A stretch of 64,000 nt of DNA from an uncultured Gemmiger sp. (GCA_949295035.1 CASFJO010000001.1:62001-126000), one strand, 5' to 3'. Positions 8,491 through 17,172 are shown, counted from the first letter of the stretch. Notes: generated by a model not told the origin, from the letters alone. Numbers and translations are program-made.

Positions 8491-9972
8491 TCAATACAGC
8501 GGGCGTACCGCCGCGTACAGTTCGCGGGCCAGTTCCCGTGCCCGGGCATAGGGCGCGGCGCCGGCCGGATCGGGCGTATACCGGGCGGACGGAGGGGCGG
8601 CGGGCAGATAGTCGGGGGCCATCATTCCACAGCCCCGGCCCGCCAGGATCGCCGCCCCCTGGGCGGTGGCCTCCCGGCAGGCGGGCACCGTCAGTGTCCG
8701 GCCGCACACATCCGCCTTGATCTGCTGCCACAGGGCGCTGCCCGCGCCGCCGCCCAGGGACCGCAGTTCCCGGCAGGGGCAGCCCAGCGCCGCCAGCATC
8801 TCCAGAAAATCCGCCAGCACAAAGGCGGTGGACTCCAGCACCGCCCGGGCAAAATGGGCCCTGGTGTGGGCAAGGGTCGCCCCGAAAAATACCGCCCGTG
8901 CCTGGGGGCAGGGCTCCGGGTCCACACAGCCGGACAGATAGGGCAAAAACACCAGTCCTTCACAGCCCGGCGGCACGGCGGCGGCCATGGCGTCCAGCGC
9001 CGCGTAGCCCGCGCCGCCGGCGGGCAGGTCCGGGCAGAACTGATCCCGGAACCAGCGCAGCGCCATACCGGCGGTATTGCCGATGGGCAGGTATACATAC
9101 TGCCCCTTCACCGCGTGCCGGTAAAGGGTGACAGGGTGCCCGGCGGGAAACCGCAGGACGTCGGTGACGGCGGCCGCCACCAGCGCCGTGCCGGTGGTCT
9201 CGGTGATCACCCCGCTGCCGCTGCCCGCGGCCAGGGCGGCGGCGGTCTGGTCCATGGCGCCGGTAAAGACCGGCGTGCCGGCCGCAAGCCCCAGCTGCCG
9301 GGCGGCCTCGCCGGAAAGCGGCCCCGCCAGGCTGCCGCACTCCCGCAGTTCAGGCAGTATGTCCGGCGAGACCCCCGCGGCGGCCAGCGCCTCGGGCCAG
9401 TAATTGTCGCTGTCCAGCCGGAACCAGCCGGTGGATGTCTGAAGGGACGGTTCGGTGACCATCCGCCCGGTGAGCCGGAAGAGCAGGTAATCCTCCAGCA
9501 GCAAAACTTTATGGGTATGGGCAAACAGGTCCGGCTCCTCTTCCGCCAGCCAGCGCAGTTTTGCCAGAGGCAGCGCTCCTTCAATGCCGGGCAGGCCGGT
9601 GGCGTGGTAAAAGGCGGTGTCCTCCAGCTGTGCCCGCAGGGCCTCGGCCTGGGCCGCGGCCCGGCTGTCCAGCCAGACCAGGAACGGCCGCAGCGGCCGG
9701 CCGGCGGCGTCCACCGGCACCATCGTCTCCCCCTGGGTGGTCAGGCCCACGGCCTCCACCCGGGCGTCCGGCAGGCGGGCCAGCACCTCGGCCATGCCCC
9801 GGCGGATCGCCTGCCAGTACCGGTCGGGATCGGCCTCTACCCGGGCGCCCCGCGCGTCCAGCGTATATTCCTGGGCGCTTACCGCCAGCAGGTCGGCGGT
9901 CTCGGAGAACAGGCAGACCTTCACCGCGGTGGTACCGACGTCCAGCGCGGCCACACAGCGCCGCCCGCTCAT
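8491..9972 (-). CDS. FGGY-family carbohydrate kinase
   Basis: A 493-residue kinase of the xylulokinase/gluconokinase/L-fuculokinase group. The ATP-binding phosphate-1 motif is ALDVGTTAVKVCLF at the N-terminus. The catalytic Asp is in TGAMDQTAAALAAG, and the second phosphate/adenosine motifs (TTGTALV, SLGGGAGSALWQQIKAD) are in the C-terminal domain. Its length is normal. Its ATG overlaps the stop of the class II aldolase gene (ATGA), and the isomerase gene follows. Order aldolase-kinase-isomerase fits phosphorylation of a ketose followed by aldol cleavage. Which ketose is not known. Confidence 0.9.
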   Translation of the reverse strand: MSGRRCVAALDVGTTAVKVCLFSETADLLAVSAQEYTLDARGARVEADPDRYWQAIRRGMAEVLARLPDARVEAVGLTTQGETMVPVDAAGRPLRPFLVWLDSRAAAQAEALRAQLEDTAFYHATGLPGIEGALPLAKLRWLAEEEPDLFAHTHKVLLLEDYLLFRLTGRMVTEPSLQTSTGWFRLDSDNYWPEALAAAGVSPDILPELRECGSLAGPLSGEAARQLGLAAGTPVFTGAMDQTAAALAAGSGSGVITETTGTALVAAAVTDVLRFPAGHPVTLYRHAVKGQYVYLPIGNTAGMALRWFRDQFCPDLPAGGAGYAALDAMAAAVPPGCEGLVFLPYLSGCVDPEPCPQARAVFFGATLAHTRAHFARAVLESTAFVLADFLEMLAALGCPCRELRSLGGGAGSALWQQIKADVCGRTLTVPACREATAQGAAILAGRGCGMMAPDYLPAAPPSARYTPDPAGAAPYARARELARELYAAVRPLY

Positions 9973-10808
9973 GCCTTCCCGTCGCTGCCAAAGACCCGGA
10001 TATGGTGCATGGTCTCCCGCTTGACGGCCTCGGTGATACAGGGCATCAGTTCAAAAGCCCCGGTCTGTTCGGTATAATGCTCCCGGGCGGCCCGGGCAGC
10101 GGCCAGATTGTTGTGGGTAAAGATGTTGATCTTGGAGATCCCCCCGGCCACGCAGGCCCGGAAATCCTCGTCCGACAGCCCGCTGCCTCCGTGCAGCACC
10201 AGCGGCAGGGTACAGGCGGCGGCGATGCGGCGCAGGCAGTCCAGATCCAGCCGGGGCGTTTCCGTATAGACCCCGTGGGCGGTGCCTATGGCCACCGCCA
10301 GCGCGTCGCAGCCGCTGCCCGCGGCAAAGGTCAGCGCGTCCTCGGGGCGGGTGTAGACGGTTTTGGCGACCGCCTCCTCCGCCGATCCGTTGGAGCCCAC
10401 ATGCCCGATCTCCGCCTCCAGCGAACAGCCCGCCGCGTGGGCTTTGGCGGCCATTGCCCGGGTGCGGCGCAGGTTTTCCTCAAAAGGCAGCATGCTGCAA
10501 TCGTACATGACCGAGGTGAATCCCAGTTGAATGGCCTGCTCCACCAGTTCCGGCGTGAAGCCGTGGTCAAAGTGCAGGGCCACCGGCACCCGGGCACGGG
10601 CGGCCATGCCCCACATCATGTCGGCGTACTCCGCCAGGGTGGCGCCGGGCAGCAGGCTCTCCGCCGGGCCGATGATGACCGGAGAATCCAGTTCCTCGGC
10701 GGCGGCCAGGATGCCCTTGGTCATCTCCAGGGTCACGCAGTTGAACAGGCCCACCGCGTAGTGCTTGCGGCGGGTGTCGGCCAGAATGGTTTCCAGATTT
10801 ACCAGCAT
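9969..10808 (-). CDS. class II fructose/tagatose-bisphosphate-type aldolase
   Basis: A 279-residue zinc aldolase of the FbaA/GatY/KbaY family. HFDHG (residues 79-83) carries the catalytic Asp81 and zinc ligand His82. EAEIGHVG holds the Glu, GTAHGVY the second zinc His, and LHGGSG the third zinc His and phosphate loop. The substrate end NIFTHNN resembles the NxxT phosphate motif (normally NVATE/NIDTD), with some divergence. It would split a phosphorylated ketose into dihydroxyacetone phosphate and an aldehyde. It sits between a Gfo/Idh gene and an FGGY kinase gene, and is coupled to the latter. GGAG precedes the ATG. Confidence 0.87.
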   Translation of the reverse strand: MLVNLETILADTRRKHYAVGLFNCVTLEMTKGILAAAEELDSPVIIGPAESLLPGATLAEYADMMWGMAARARVPVALHFDHGFTPELVEQAIQLGFTSVMYDCSMLPFEENLRRTRAMAAKAHAAGCSLEAEIGHVGSNGSAEEAVAKTVYTRPEDALTFAAGSGCDALAVAIGTAHGVYTETPRLDLDCLRRIAAACTLPLVLHGGSGLSDEDFRACVAGGISKINIFTHNNLAAARAAREHYTEQTGAFELMPCITEAVKRETMHHIRVFGSDGKA

Positions 10809-10830
10809 GGGGCGTTCTCTCCTTCTTATT

Positions 10831-11973
10831 TTAATAGTTCACCGGGATGAACCGGCCCAGCCGGGCGGATTCCCGGGCGGCCAGGCAGCTGGCCGCGCTC
10901 ACGAGGCCGGCGCGCAGATCCGAGCGGGCGGGCGCGCCGTCCAGCACACGCAGGAAGTCCAGCGCCAGCTGCTCATCTCCGCCAAAGTGCATCCCTGCCG
11001 GGAAGTTGAACTTGTGGGTGACGGTCTGCGGCGAGAGATACCGGTCCTCCCGGATCTCGGCGGTATAAAAATCAAATTCCACGCTGCCTTTTGTTCCGAT
11101 GATCCGGCAGCCCCGCCGGCCGGCCCCCTTTTTGACCACAAAATTCTGATTGTAGCTGATCAGGGCCCCGCTGCCGGTGGTAAAGATGGCGCAGGCCCCG
11201 TCCTCGTTGCCGGTGTCCCGGGCAAAGCAGCAGGCATCCCCCTGCACATCCTCCTTCAGGATGCGCCCCACCACATAGCTGCTCTCCGGGCAGGTGCGAT
11301 AGTCGGGGCAATCCGGGCAGTGCAGCCCGGCCGGCCGGTCACCGGTAAAGTGCAGTTTTGCCGTTTTGGCGCAGACCGTTTCCGGCCGCTCCCCGATCAG
11401 AAAATGGATGTAGTCGATATCGTGGGTGGCCTTTTGCAGGAACAGCCCGCCGGTCTCCGCCGGGTCCCGGTACCAGCTGTGATAATACACGCTGCCATAG
11501 GGCACGTTGTTGACCGCCTGCACCATGGTGATCCGCCCCAGAACGCCGCTGTCCACGATCCGCTTCATCTCCAGGGTGATGGAGGACAGCCGCAGCGGAA
11601 AGCTGACCACTACCCGGTGTTCTTTGCCCGCCGCGGCCGCCCGCAGGGTCTCGTACTGCTCCCGGCTGATGCAGACCGGCTTTTCCAGAAACAGCGGAAC
11701 ATCCCGCTCCAGCACCCGGCAGGCCAGCGGGGTGTGCAGCGAACAGCGGGTGCCGATAAACACCCCGTCCGGCTCCTCTTTTGCCAGCAGTTCCTCCGCG
11801 TCCGCATAATAGCGGGTATCGGCAAAATAGGGATCGTCCCGGTTTTCTTCCCGGATCTGCTCCCACCGGGGATCGGCTACCGCCGAAACAGCGATATCCG
11901 CCTCCAGCGCCCGGAATGCTTTCATCATGGTAAGGGAACGCAGGCCGTAGCCGATAAACGCGATGGTTTTCAT
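10831..11973 (-). CDS. Gfo/Idh/MocA-family oxidoreductase with Cys cluster
   Basis: A 380-residue NAD(P)-dependent dehydrogenase, first gene of the six-gene minus-strand operon. The nucleotide motif is AFIGYGLRS, the EKPVC motif holds the conserved Lys (about 98), and THDIDY (183-188) is the usual catalytic segment. Unlike the paralogue at 4362, it has a Cys-rich insert HCPDCPDYRTC (218-228) with further Cys at 248-249, which could bind a metal or form disulfides. A GGAGG lies 11 nt before the ATG, and a promoter and candidate operator lie upstream. Oxidation of a sugar or derivative is the expected reaction; the substrate is unknown. Confidence 0.85.
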   Translation of the reverse strand: MKTIAFIGYGLRSLTMMKAFRALEADIAVSAVADPRWEQIREENRDDPYFADTRYYADAEELLAKEEPDGVFIGTRCSLHTPLACRVLERDVPLFLEKPVCISREQYETLRAAAAGKEHRVVVSFPLRLSSITLEMKRIVDSGVLGRITMVQAVNNVPYGSVYYHSWYRDPAETGGLFLQKATHDIDYIHFLIGERPETVCAKTAKLHFTGDRPAGLHCPDCPDYRTCPESSYVVGRILKEDVQGDACCFARDTGNEDGACAIFTTGSGALISYNQNFVVKKGAGRRGCRIIGTKGSVEFDFYTAEIREDRYLSPQTVTHKFNFPAGMHFGGDEQLALDFLRVLDGAPARSDLRAGLVSAASCLAARESARLGRFIPVNY

Positions 11974-12016
11974 AGATAAAGCGCCTCCAGTTTCCTAGTT
12001 AATAATATTTTTAATT

Positions 12017-12023
12017 TATTAGT
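12017..12023. promoter_or_regulatory. candidate LacI-type operator half-site (minus-strand operon)
   Basis: TATTAGT, the complement of ACTAATA, lies in AT-rich DNA about 20 bp after the predicted start of the minus-strand catabolic operon. It is one of four such sites, all at promoters of this locus. Confidence 0.4.
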
Positions 12024-12047
12024 GGACTTTGTTGTGTATATTTACTA

Positions 12048-12076
12048 AATATATTGTCTGGTTTTTGAATAGACAA
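12048..12076 (-). promoter_or_regulatory. promoter of the minus-strand isomerase/kinase/aldolase operon
   Basis: On the minus strand TTGTCT (12071-12076), a 17-bp spacer and TATATT (12048-12053). It is back to back with the plus-strand ABC promoter at 12081. Confidence 0.55.
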
Positions 12077-12080
12077 TTGC

Positions 12081-12109
12081 TTGACACCAGGCTAAAATGC
12101 TATTATACT
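12081..12109 (+). promoter_or_regulatory. promoter of the CUT1 sugar ABC operon
   Basis: TTGACA (12081-12086), a 17-bp spacer and TATACT (12104-12109), followed by GTAGAT exactly as at the kinase-operon promoter (1436-1447). The leader to the first gene is about 130 nt. Confidence 0.75.
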
Positions 12110-12199
12110 GTAGATATGCTTCAGGATTACAAGGGTATTGTGCCACAGTAAGACGCTAAAAGTCAATAGGAATCCCGGTTTTTTATTAAAAAACAGTGC

Positions 12200-12211
12200 A
12201 CTAATATTAGT
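12200..12211. promoter_or_regulatory. candidate LacI-type operator in the ABC operon leader
   Basis: ACTAATATTAGT is a perfect 12-bp palindrome between the predicted transcription start and the first ABC gene. It is the best copy of the motif seen at four promoters here. Confidence 0.5.
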
Positions 12212-12243
12212 AAATACAACCGCAGAAACGGAGGCGACTCACC

Positions 12244-13239
12244 ATGGCGAAAACGGCTGCCGCAGTCAGTCCGATTCAGCCCAAACTGCCCTTGCGCGAA
12301 CGGCTGCGCACCCTGCCCCAGCGTGCGCGGCTGGCGCTGCGCAAATACTGGTTCATCTATCTGCTGGCGCTGCCGGGCATCATCTTTCTTTTGCTGTTCA
12401 GCTACGGCCCCATGTACGGCATCCTGCTGGCCTTTAAGGATTTCAAGATCAATAAAGGCGTTTGGGGAAGCCCATGGGTGGGTCTGCTTCATTATAAGGA
12501 GTTGTTCTCCGACCCTTCCTTTATCCAGGCCTTTAAGAACACCGTGATCATCAACGTCTATCACCTGATCTTCGGATTCTCGTTCAACGTATTTCTGGCG
12601 CTGATGATCAACGAACTGCAGTTTCGCCGGGTCAAGAGCGTGATCCAGACCTGCGTGTACCTGCCCTACTTCCTGTCCTGGGTCATCTTCGCCGGTCTGG
12701 TGCAGGTGTTCCTGCAGGCGCCGGTACCCGGCGACGTGGGCGGTGTGGTCAACCAGATCATCGTGGCCTTGGGCGGCGAGGCCGTGGACTTTATGAAACG
12801 GCCGGAACTGTTCCGCGGCATCCTGGTGGTCACCAACATCATCAAGACCGCCGGTTATTCCACCATCATCTACCTGGCGGCCATCGCCGGGGTGGACCCC
12901 ACCCTTTACGAGGCGGCCGCCATTGACGGCGGCAACCGCAAGGACATGCTGCTGCACATCACCTTCCCGCGCATCCTGCCCAGCGTGGCGGTCATGTTCC
13001 TGCTGCAGGTATCCCAGCTGTTCCTTTCCAACTTCGATCAGGTCTACAACCTGTACAACACCTTTGTTTATTCCACCGGCGACGTGCTCTCCACCTACAT
13101 CTATCGCATCAGTCTGGGCGGCGGCGCGGAGTTTGAACTGTCCACCGCGGCCAACCTGCTGCTGAACGTGCTGGGTCTGCTGGCCCTGGTGTTCTCCAAC
13201 AAGTTCGTCAAAAAGCTGGACGTGATGGGCATCTTTTAA
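12244..13239 (+). CDS. sugar ABC transporter permease, LplB/CUT1 type
   Basis: A 331-residue inner-membrane permease with about six hydrophobic helices, the first being FIYLLALPGIIFLLLFSYG. The EAA loop for ATPase contact reads YEAAAIDGGNRKDMLLHITF. It resembles LplB-type permeases of Firmicutes oligo- or polysaccharide importers, whose ATPase is often encoded elsewhere; none is in this operon. GGAGG precedes the ATG. It is the first gene of a long plus-strand operon, followed 15 bp later by the second permease gene. Confidence 0.92.
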   Translation: MAKTAAAVSPIQPKLPLRERLRTLPQRARLALRKYWFIYLLALPGIIFLLLFSYGPMYGILLAFKDFKINKGVWGSPWVGLLHYKELFSDPSFIQAFKNTVIINVYHLIFGFSFNVFLALMINELQFRRVKSVIQTCVYLPYFLSWVIFAGLVQVFLQAPVPGDVGGVVNQIIVALGGEAVDFMKRPELFRGILVVTNIIKTAGYSTIIYLAAIAGVDPTLYEAAAIDGGNRKDMLLHITFPRILPSVAVMFLLQVSQLFLSNFDQVYNLYNTFVYSTGDVLSTYIYRISLGGGAEFELSTAANLLLNVLGLLALVFSNKFVKKLDVMGIF

Positions 13240-13254
13240 GAGGAGGGAGAGAAA

Positions 13255-14187
13255 ATGGCGGTTTCCGGCGTACAAAAGCCCCGCGTGCCGCGCAAGAGCC
13301 TGCGCCAGCGGTTCGGCTTCAACTTTTACGACGTTTTTGTCGTGGTGTTCTGCGTGGGGTTCGCGATCCTGTGCTTCTACCCCATGTGGTACGTGTTCGT
13401 GGCCTCTGTCACCCCTTATGAGGAGTTTGTCAAGGGCGGGTTGATGCTCTGGCCTTCCGGCGGGGTGGATCTGCAGTACTACAAGACCATCTTCAGCAAC
13501 TCCTCTTTCACCACGAGTCTTTGGATCTCGGCCAGCAAAACCGTGATCGGTACCCTGCTGGGCCTTTTGGTCACCTCCACCATGGCCTACGCCGTGAGCA
13601 AGGTGCATGTGCCCGGCATGAAACTCATCAATGTGCTGGCGGTGTTCACCATGTTCTTCACCGGCGGCCTGATCCCCACCTACATCCTTTATATGGATCT
13701 GAACCTGATCCGCACCTACTGGGTCATGGTCCTTCCCTACGGCTTCAGCATCACCTACTTCATCATCATGCGCAACTACTTCTCCTACTCGGTGCCCCGG
13801 GATCTGGAGGACGCGGCCCGCATCGACGGCTGCAATGAGGTAGGGGTGTTCTTCCGGGTGCTGCTGCCGCTGTCCAAGCCGATGCTGGCGGCGGTGGGGC
13901 TGTTTTTGGCGGTGGGCTTCTGGAACGACTACTACAGCTACATGATGTACATCGCCAACAAATCCGAACTGCAGCCCTTCGCCTGGGTGCTGCGCCGGGT
14001 CCTGACCGACTCGGCCATGATGGCCCAGGTCCGCCAGGGCGCCACCGATTTCGGCGCGCAGCTGCCCCCGCCCATGGCGCTGCGCATGGCCACCATCATC
14101 TGCGCGATGCTGCCCATCATGTGTGTGTATCCGTTCCTGCAAAAGCACTTTGCCAAGGGCATCCTGATCGGCGCGGTCAAGGAATGA
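13255..14187 (+). CDS. sugar ABC transporter permease, YtcP/CUT1 type
   Basis: A 310-residue membrane permease, partner of the LplB-like subunit. Helices include VVVFCVGFAILCFYPMWYVF. Family features are the TSTMAYAVSK segment and the EAA loop LEDAARIDGCNEVGVFFRVL. The C-terminal GILIGAVKE ending is typical of YtcP-like proteins. GGAGGGAG precedes the ATG. It forms the transmembrane channel with the gene product at 12244 and receives substrate from the lipoprotein encoded at 14264. Confidence 0.92.
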   Translation: MAVSGVQKPRVPRKSLRQRFGFNFYDVFVVVFCVGFAILCFYPMWYVFVASVTPYEEFVKGGLMLWPSGGVDLQYYKTIFSNSSFTTSLWISASKTVIGTLLGLLVTSTMAYAVSKVHVPGMKLINVLAVFTMFFTGGLIPTYILYMDLNLIRTYWVMVLPYGFSITYFIIMRNYFSYSVPRDLEDAARIDGCNEVGVFFRVLLPLSKPMLAAVGLFLAVGFWNDYYSYMMYIANKSELQPFAWVLRRVLTDSAMMAQVRQGATDFGAQLPPPMALRMATIICAMLPIMCVYPFLQKHFAKGILIGAVKE

Positions 14188-14209
14188 TCCGCCCTTTCCA
14201 CGGCTCAAG

Positions 14210-14229
14210 ACCCGCCCGCGCGGGTTTTT
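14210..14229 (+). terminator. intra-operon terminator-like hairpin
   Basis: ACCCGC, loop CCGC, GCGGGT and then T4 after the permease gene. It is a short stem, and probably a partial terminator or mRNA-stabilising element before the binding-protein gene. Confidence 0.5.
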
Positions 14230-14263
14230 GCGAACGCATCTTGCAATAAAAGGAGGAAATGAA

Positions 14264-16036
14264 ATGAATAAGCGACTGAAACGGCTTCTGGCCCTGGCAA
14301 TGGGGCTGGCCCTGCTTCTGAGCGCGCTGGCCGGCTGCGGCAGCAGCTCTTCGTCCGCCCCGGCGGCGGGCGGCAGCAGCGGCAGCAGCGGCGCACCCGC
14401 CACCAACGCCGACCGGGAAACGGTGAACATCCGCTTCTCCCAGTACGCCAACAGTACCGACGACGCGGAGGGCATGGCCAACGACCCGATCAAAAAAGCC
14501 ATCGAAGAAGCGGTGAACATCACTCTGGAGTATGACACCGGCATCGAGGGCTACGACGACCGCCTGGCCACCGAGGTGGCGGTGGGCGCCGCCCCCGACC
14601 TGTTCCCCACCTGGGGCTCCGCCGCGACCCTGAAGAAGTACGCGGAGGAAGAAGCGGTATACAACATCGCCGAGATCATCAACGCCGAACCCGACCGCTA
14701 TCCCATCCTGTACAAGATCATCAACAGCGATGAGTACAAGATGTACAACAAGATGTATACCGGCGACGAGAACGCCGCCTATGCCATCTACTCTTTCTCT
14801 GCCCGGGCCTATCCCGCTTTCAGCGGCGTGCCCGCCTACAACACCTCGATCCTGCAGGAAGTGAACGACGGCAAGGTGCCCGCCACGGTGGATGAGTTCA
14901 TCCAGTTCACCCAGAACGCGGTGGACGCCGGCTACTCCGGCTGGTGGCCCTACAACAACAAGCTGACCAACTGGGCCGAGATCGACAGCACCATCGCCAT
15001 CCCCAACGGCACCTCGCTGCGCACCCCCGCCACCTACGACTGGCTGTGGACCGGCTTCAGGCCCGACGATGAGGCTGCCATCGGCACCGCCGACGAGCAC
15101 TGGAGCCTGATGACCGTTTCCGACGAGAGCAAGGAAGTGGTACGCACCCTGGCCCAGATGTACGCCAACAACCAGATCCACAACGGTGTGGGCACCCTGG
15201 TGGACGAGGACGACGGCTACGCCGCCTTTAACAACGAGACCCTGGCCTCCTACGGCTATGGCTACGGCTACTACACCCAGTTCAAGAAACTGTACGATTC
15301 CTGGATGAACGCCCATCCCGACGACGGCTCCCTGGCCGATCTGACCCTGGGCACCGCCCTGCAGGGCGGCGCCGGCTGGATGAAGCTGTACGACGTGCCC
15401 GTATATGTGGGCGCCCACTACTTTATCCCCACCAGCTGCGAATACCCCGACCGGGTGCTGGATCTGGTGGAGTTCCTGGCCAGCAATGAGGGCCAGCAGC
15501 TGCTGTTCCGCGGCATCGAGGGCCTGACCTACACCATGGACGGCGAGAATGTTGTTTACGACATCAACGAATTTGTGAACATCAACAAGTCCTACGGCTA
15601 CCCCAACCCCGACCGCTGCCGCTATATGTGGTTCTCCTACCTGTTCTGCGCCAGCGAGATGATGCTGGATCTGGAGACCAACGACTGGTGGACCGCCGTG
15701 ACCACCCCCTACGACAACACCCTGGACTGGGCCGAGGGCGAGACCAAGGAAGCCTACCAGTACGCGCTGGACACCGTGGCCTCCTTTGTGGACAACGTCT
15801 ATGTGGAGCTGCCCTCCTACTACGGCCTGGCGGTGCTGGATTCCGAGTGGGCCACCACCCAGACCACCCTGTTTGAGATCACCAACCGGTATCTGGCCCA
15901 GCTGATGGGCGGCCAGCTGGACATCGACGCCGGCTGGGAGCAGTACCGCGCCGAGTTCAACGCGGCCGGCGGCCCTGAGCTGGAGCAGGCGGTCAACGAC
16001 GCCATCGCCTATGCCCGCGAGACCTACGGCACCTGA
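14264..16036 (+). CDS. extracellular sugar-binding lipoprotein (LipO-type)
   Basis: A 590-residue ABC solute-binding protein. The signal peptide (NKRLKRLLALAMGLALLLSA) ends in a lipobox LAGC, so Cys is lipidated and the protein is tethered to the outer face of the membrane. A Ser/Ala/Gly-rich linker follows, then a large type-1 extracellular solute-binding domain. The size of 500-600 residues is usual for partners of LplB/YtcP permeases, which take up complex oligosaccharides. The start at 14264 is preceded by AAAGGAGG; an upstream in-frame start at 14228 is unlikely. Ligand unknown. Confidence 0.92.
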   Translation: MNKRLKRLLALAMGLALLLSALAGCGSSSSSAPAAGGSSGSSGAPATNADRETVNIRFSQYANSTDDAEGMANDPIKKAIEEAVNITLEYDTGIEGYDDRLATEVAVGAAPDLFPTWGSAATLKKYAEEEAVYNIAEIINAEPDRYPILYKIINSDEYKMYNKMYTGDENAAYAIYSFSARAYPAFSGVPAYNTSILQEVNDGKVPATVDEFIQFTQNAVDAGYSGWWPYNNKLTNWAEIDSTIAIPNGTSLRTPATYDWLWTGFRPDDEAAIGTADEHWSLMTVSDESKEVVRTLAQMYANNQIHNGVGTLVDEDDGYAAFNNETLASYGYGYGYYTQFKKLYDSWMNAHPDDGSLADLTLGTALQGGAGWMKLYDVPVYVGAHYFIPTSCEYPDRVLDLVEFLASNEGQQLLFRGIEGLTYTMDGENVVYDINEFVNINKSYGYPNPDRCRYMWFSYLFCASEMMLDLETNDWWTAVTTPYDNTLDWAEGETKEAYQYALDTVASFVDNVYVELPSYYGLAVLDSEWATTQTTLFEITNRYLAQLMGGQLDIDAGWEQYRAEFNAAGGPELEQAVNDAIAYARETYGT

Positions 16037-16055
16037 CGCCTGATTTTGTATCTGT

Positions 16056-16104
16056 GCCGCCCTCTGAAGCGATACGACCCTGTCTGACCGTTTCGGAGGG
16101 CGGC
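16056..16104 (+). other. intra-operon stem-loop
   Basis: GCCGCCCTC (16056-16064) pairs with GAGGGCGGC (16096-16104) across a 31-nt loop, followed by CTTTGG. It lies between the binding-protein and PHP genes and may stabilise mRNA or attenuate; there is no clear T run. Confidence 0.3.
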
Positions 16105-16145
16105 CTTTGGCGCCTGCGGACCTTCCGCGGCGGAAAGGACGACCC

Positions 16146-17096
16146 ATGGAACGCATTGATCTTCTTCGCGGCGACTGGCCCGCCTACAAGGCCAATCTGC
16201 ACTGCCACACCACCTGCTCCGACGGTCGGCTGACCCCGCAGCAGGTCAAGGACCACTACAAGGCCCACGGGTACAGTGTCATCGCCTTTACCGACCATAA
16301 TGTGCTGGTGGATCACAGCGATCTGAACGACCCGGATTTCCTGGCGCTGACCGGCATCGAGGTAGACACCGACAGCTTTGTGTACGGCAGAAAATACGAG
16401 TTCAACCAGACCTGCCATCTGTGCGCCATCGCCCGGGACCCGGCCGCCGCCCTGCCCGTATACCGGGCCGAGGCCTACACCCCCGAGGCCATCACCGCCA
16501 AGGTGGAGGAGTTTCACCAAAACGGCTATATCGTCAACTACAACCATCCCGCCTGGTCCTGTGAGAGCGGCGAGGAGTTTCTTCACTATGGGAACTACGA
16601 CGGCATGGAGATCTACAACTACAGCGCCGAGGTAGCCACCAACAACGGATGCAGCCAGAACGAGTACGCCCTGGCGCTGCGGCTGCTGCGCCGGCCCATC
16701 CGCTGCATCGCCGCCGACGATAACCACGAGGGCCGCAACTGCGAGGACGATTCCTGCGGCGGCTGGGTGGTGTTCAAGGCCCCGGAACTGAGTTACAAGG
16801 CCATTATCGAGGCCTACGACACGATGCAGTTCTACGCCAGCACCGGCCCCGAGATCCACCAGTGCTGCATCGAGGACGGGGTGCTCAAGCTGGACTGCTC
16901 GCCGGTACGGCGCATCCACATCATGGCCCAGGGCATCAACCCGATGCTCTGCGAATACTCCGACGCCTGCCAGCTGACCCACGCCGAACTGCGGCTGGAT
17001 TCCATCCGGCCGGACACCCGGTATCTGTGGGTGCAGATCACCGACAAGCAAGGCCGCAAAGCCTGGATGAACCCCTGGTTCCTGCCCGGCAAATGA
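16146..17096 (+). CDS. PHP-domain metal-dependent phosphoesterase
   Basis: A 316-residue protein of the PHP (polymerase and histidinol phosphatase) superfamily. NLHCHTTCSDG (residues 17-27) carries the first metal-binding His pair, AFTDHN the Asp-His motif, NYNHPAW a further His and AADDNHE the C-terminal Asp/His motif. Such proteins hydrolyse phosphoesters with a di- or trinuclear metal centre. Its start at 16146 follows GGAAAGGA. Within a sugar uptake operon it may act on a phosphorylated sugar, though related proteins are also found near glycosidases without known phosphate substrates. Function uncertain. Confidence 0.8.
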   Translation: MERIDLLRGDWPAYKANLHCHTTCSDGRLTPQQVKDHYKAHGYSVIAFTDHNVLVDHSDLNDPDFLALTGIEVDTDSFVYGRKYEFNQTCHLCAIARDPAAALPVYRAEAYTPEAITAKVEEFHQNGYIVNYNHPAWSCESGEEFLHYGNYDGMEIYNYSAEVATNNGCSQNEYALALRLLRRPIRCIAADDNHEGRNCEDDSCGGWVVFKAPELSYKAIIEAYDTMQFYASTGPEIHQCCIEDGVLKLDCSPVRRIHIMAQGINPMLCEYSDACQLTHAELRLDSIRPDTRYLWVQITDKQGRKAWMNPWFLPGK

Positions 17097-17113
17097 CCGT
17101 TTTTCCTCCTTTT

Positions 17114-17147
17114 CGCCCCGCCGCCGTTCGCCCGCCGCGGCGGGGCG
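17114..17147 (+). other. intra-operon GC-rich stem-loop
   Basis: CGCCCCGCCGC (17114-17124) pairs with GCGGCGGGGCG (17137-17147) between the PHP and MFS genes. There is no T tract on the plus strand, so it is more likely an mRNA-stabilising element than a terminator. Confidence 0.35.
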
Positions 17148-17172
17148 ATCCTGTTGGAAGGTGACACACGCT

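Noticed and set aside
14228..14263. Earlier start for the binding lipoprotein gene
   Set aside because: It would precede the signal peptide with unlike residues and use the terminator-like hairpin region; AAAGGAGG fits the ATG at 14264.
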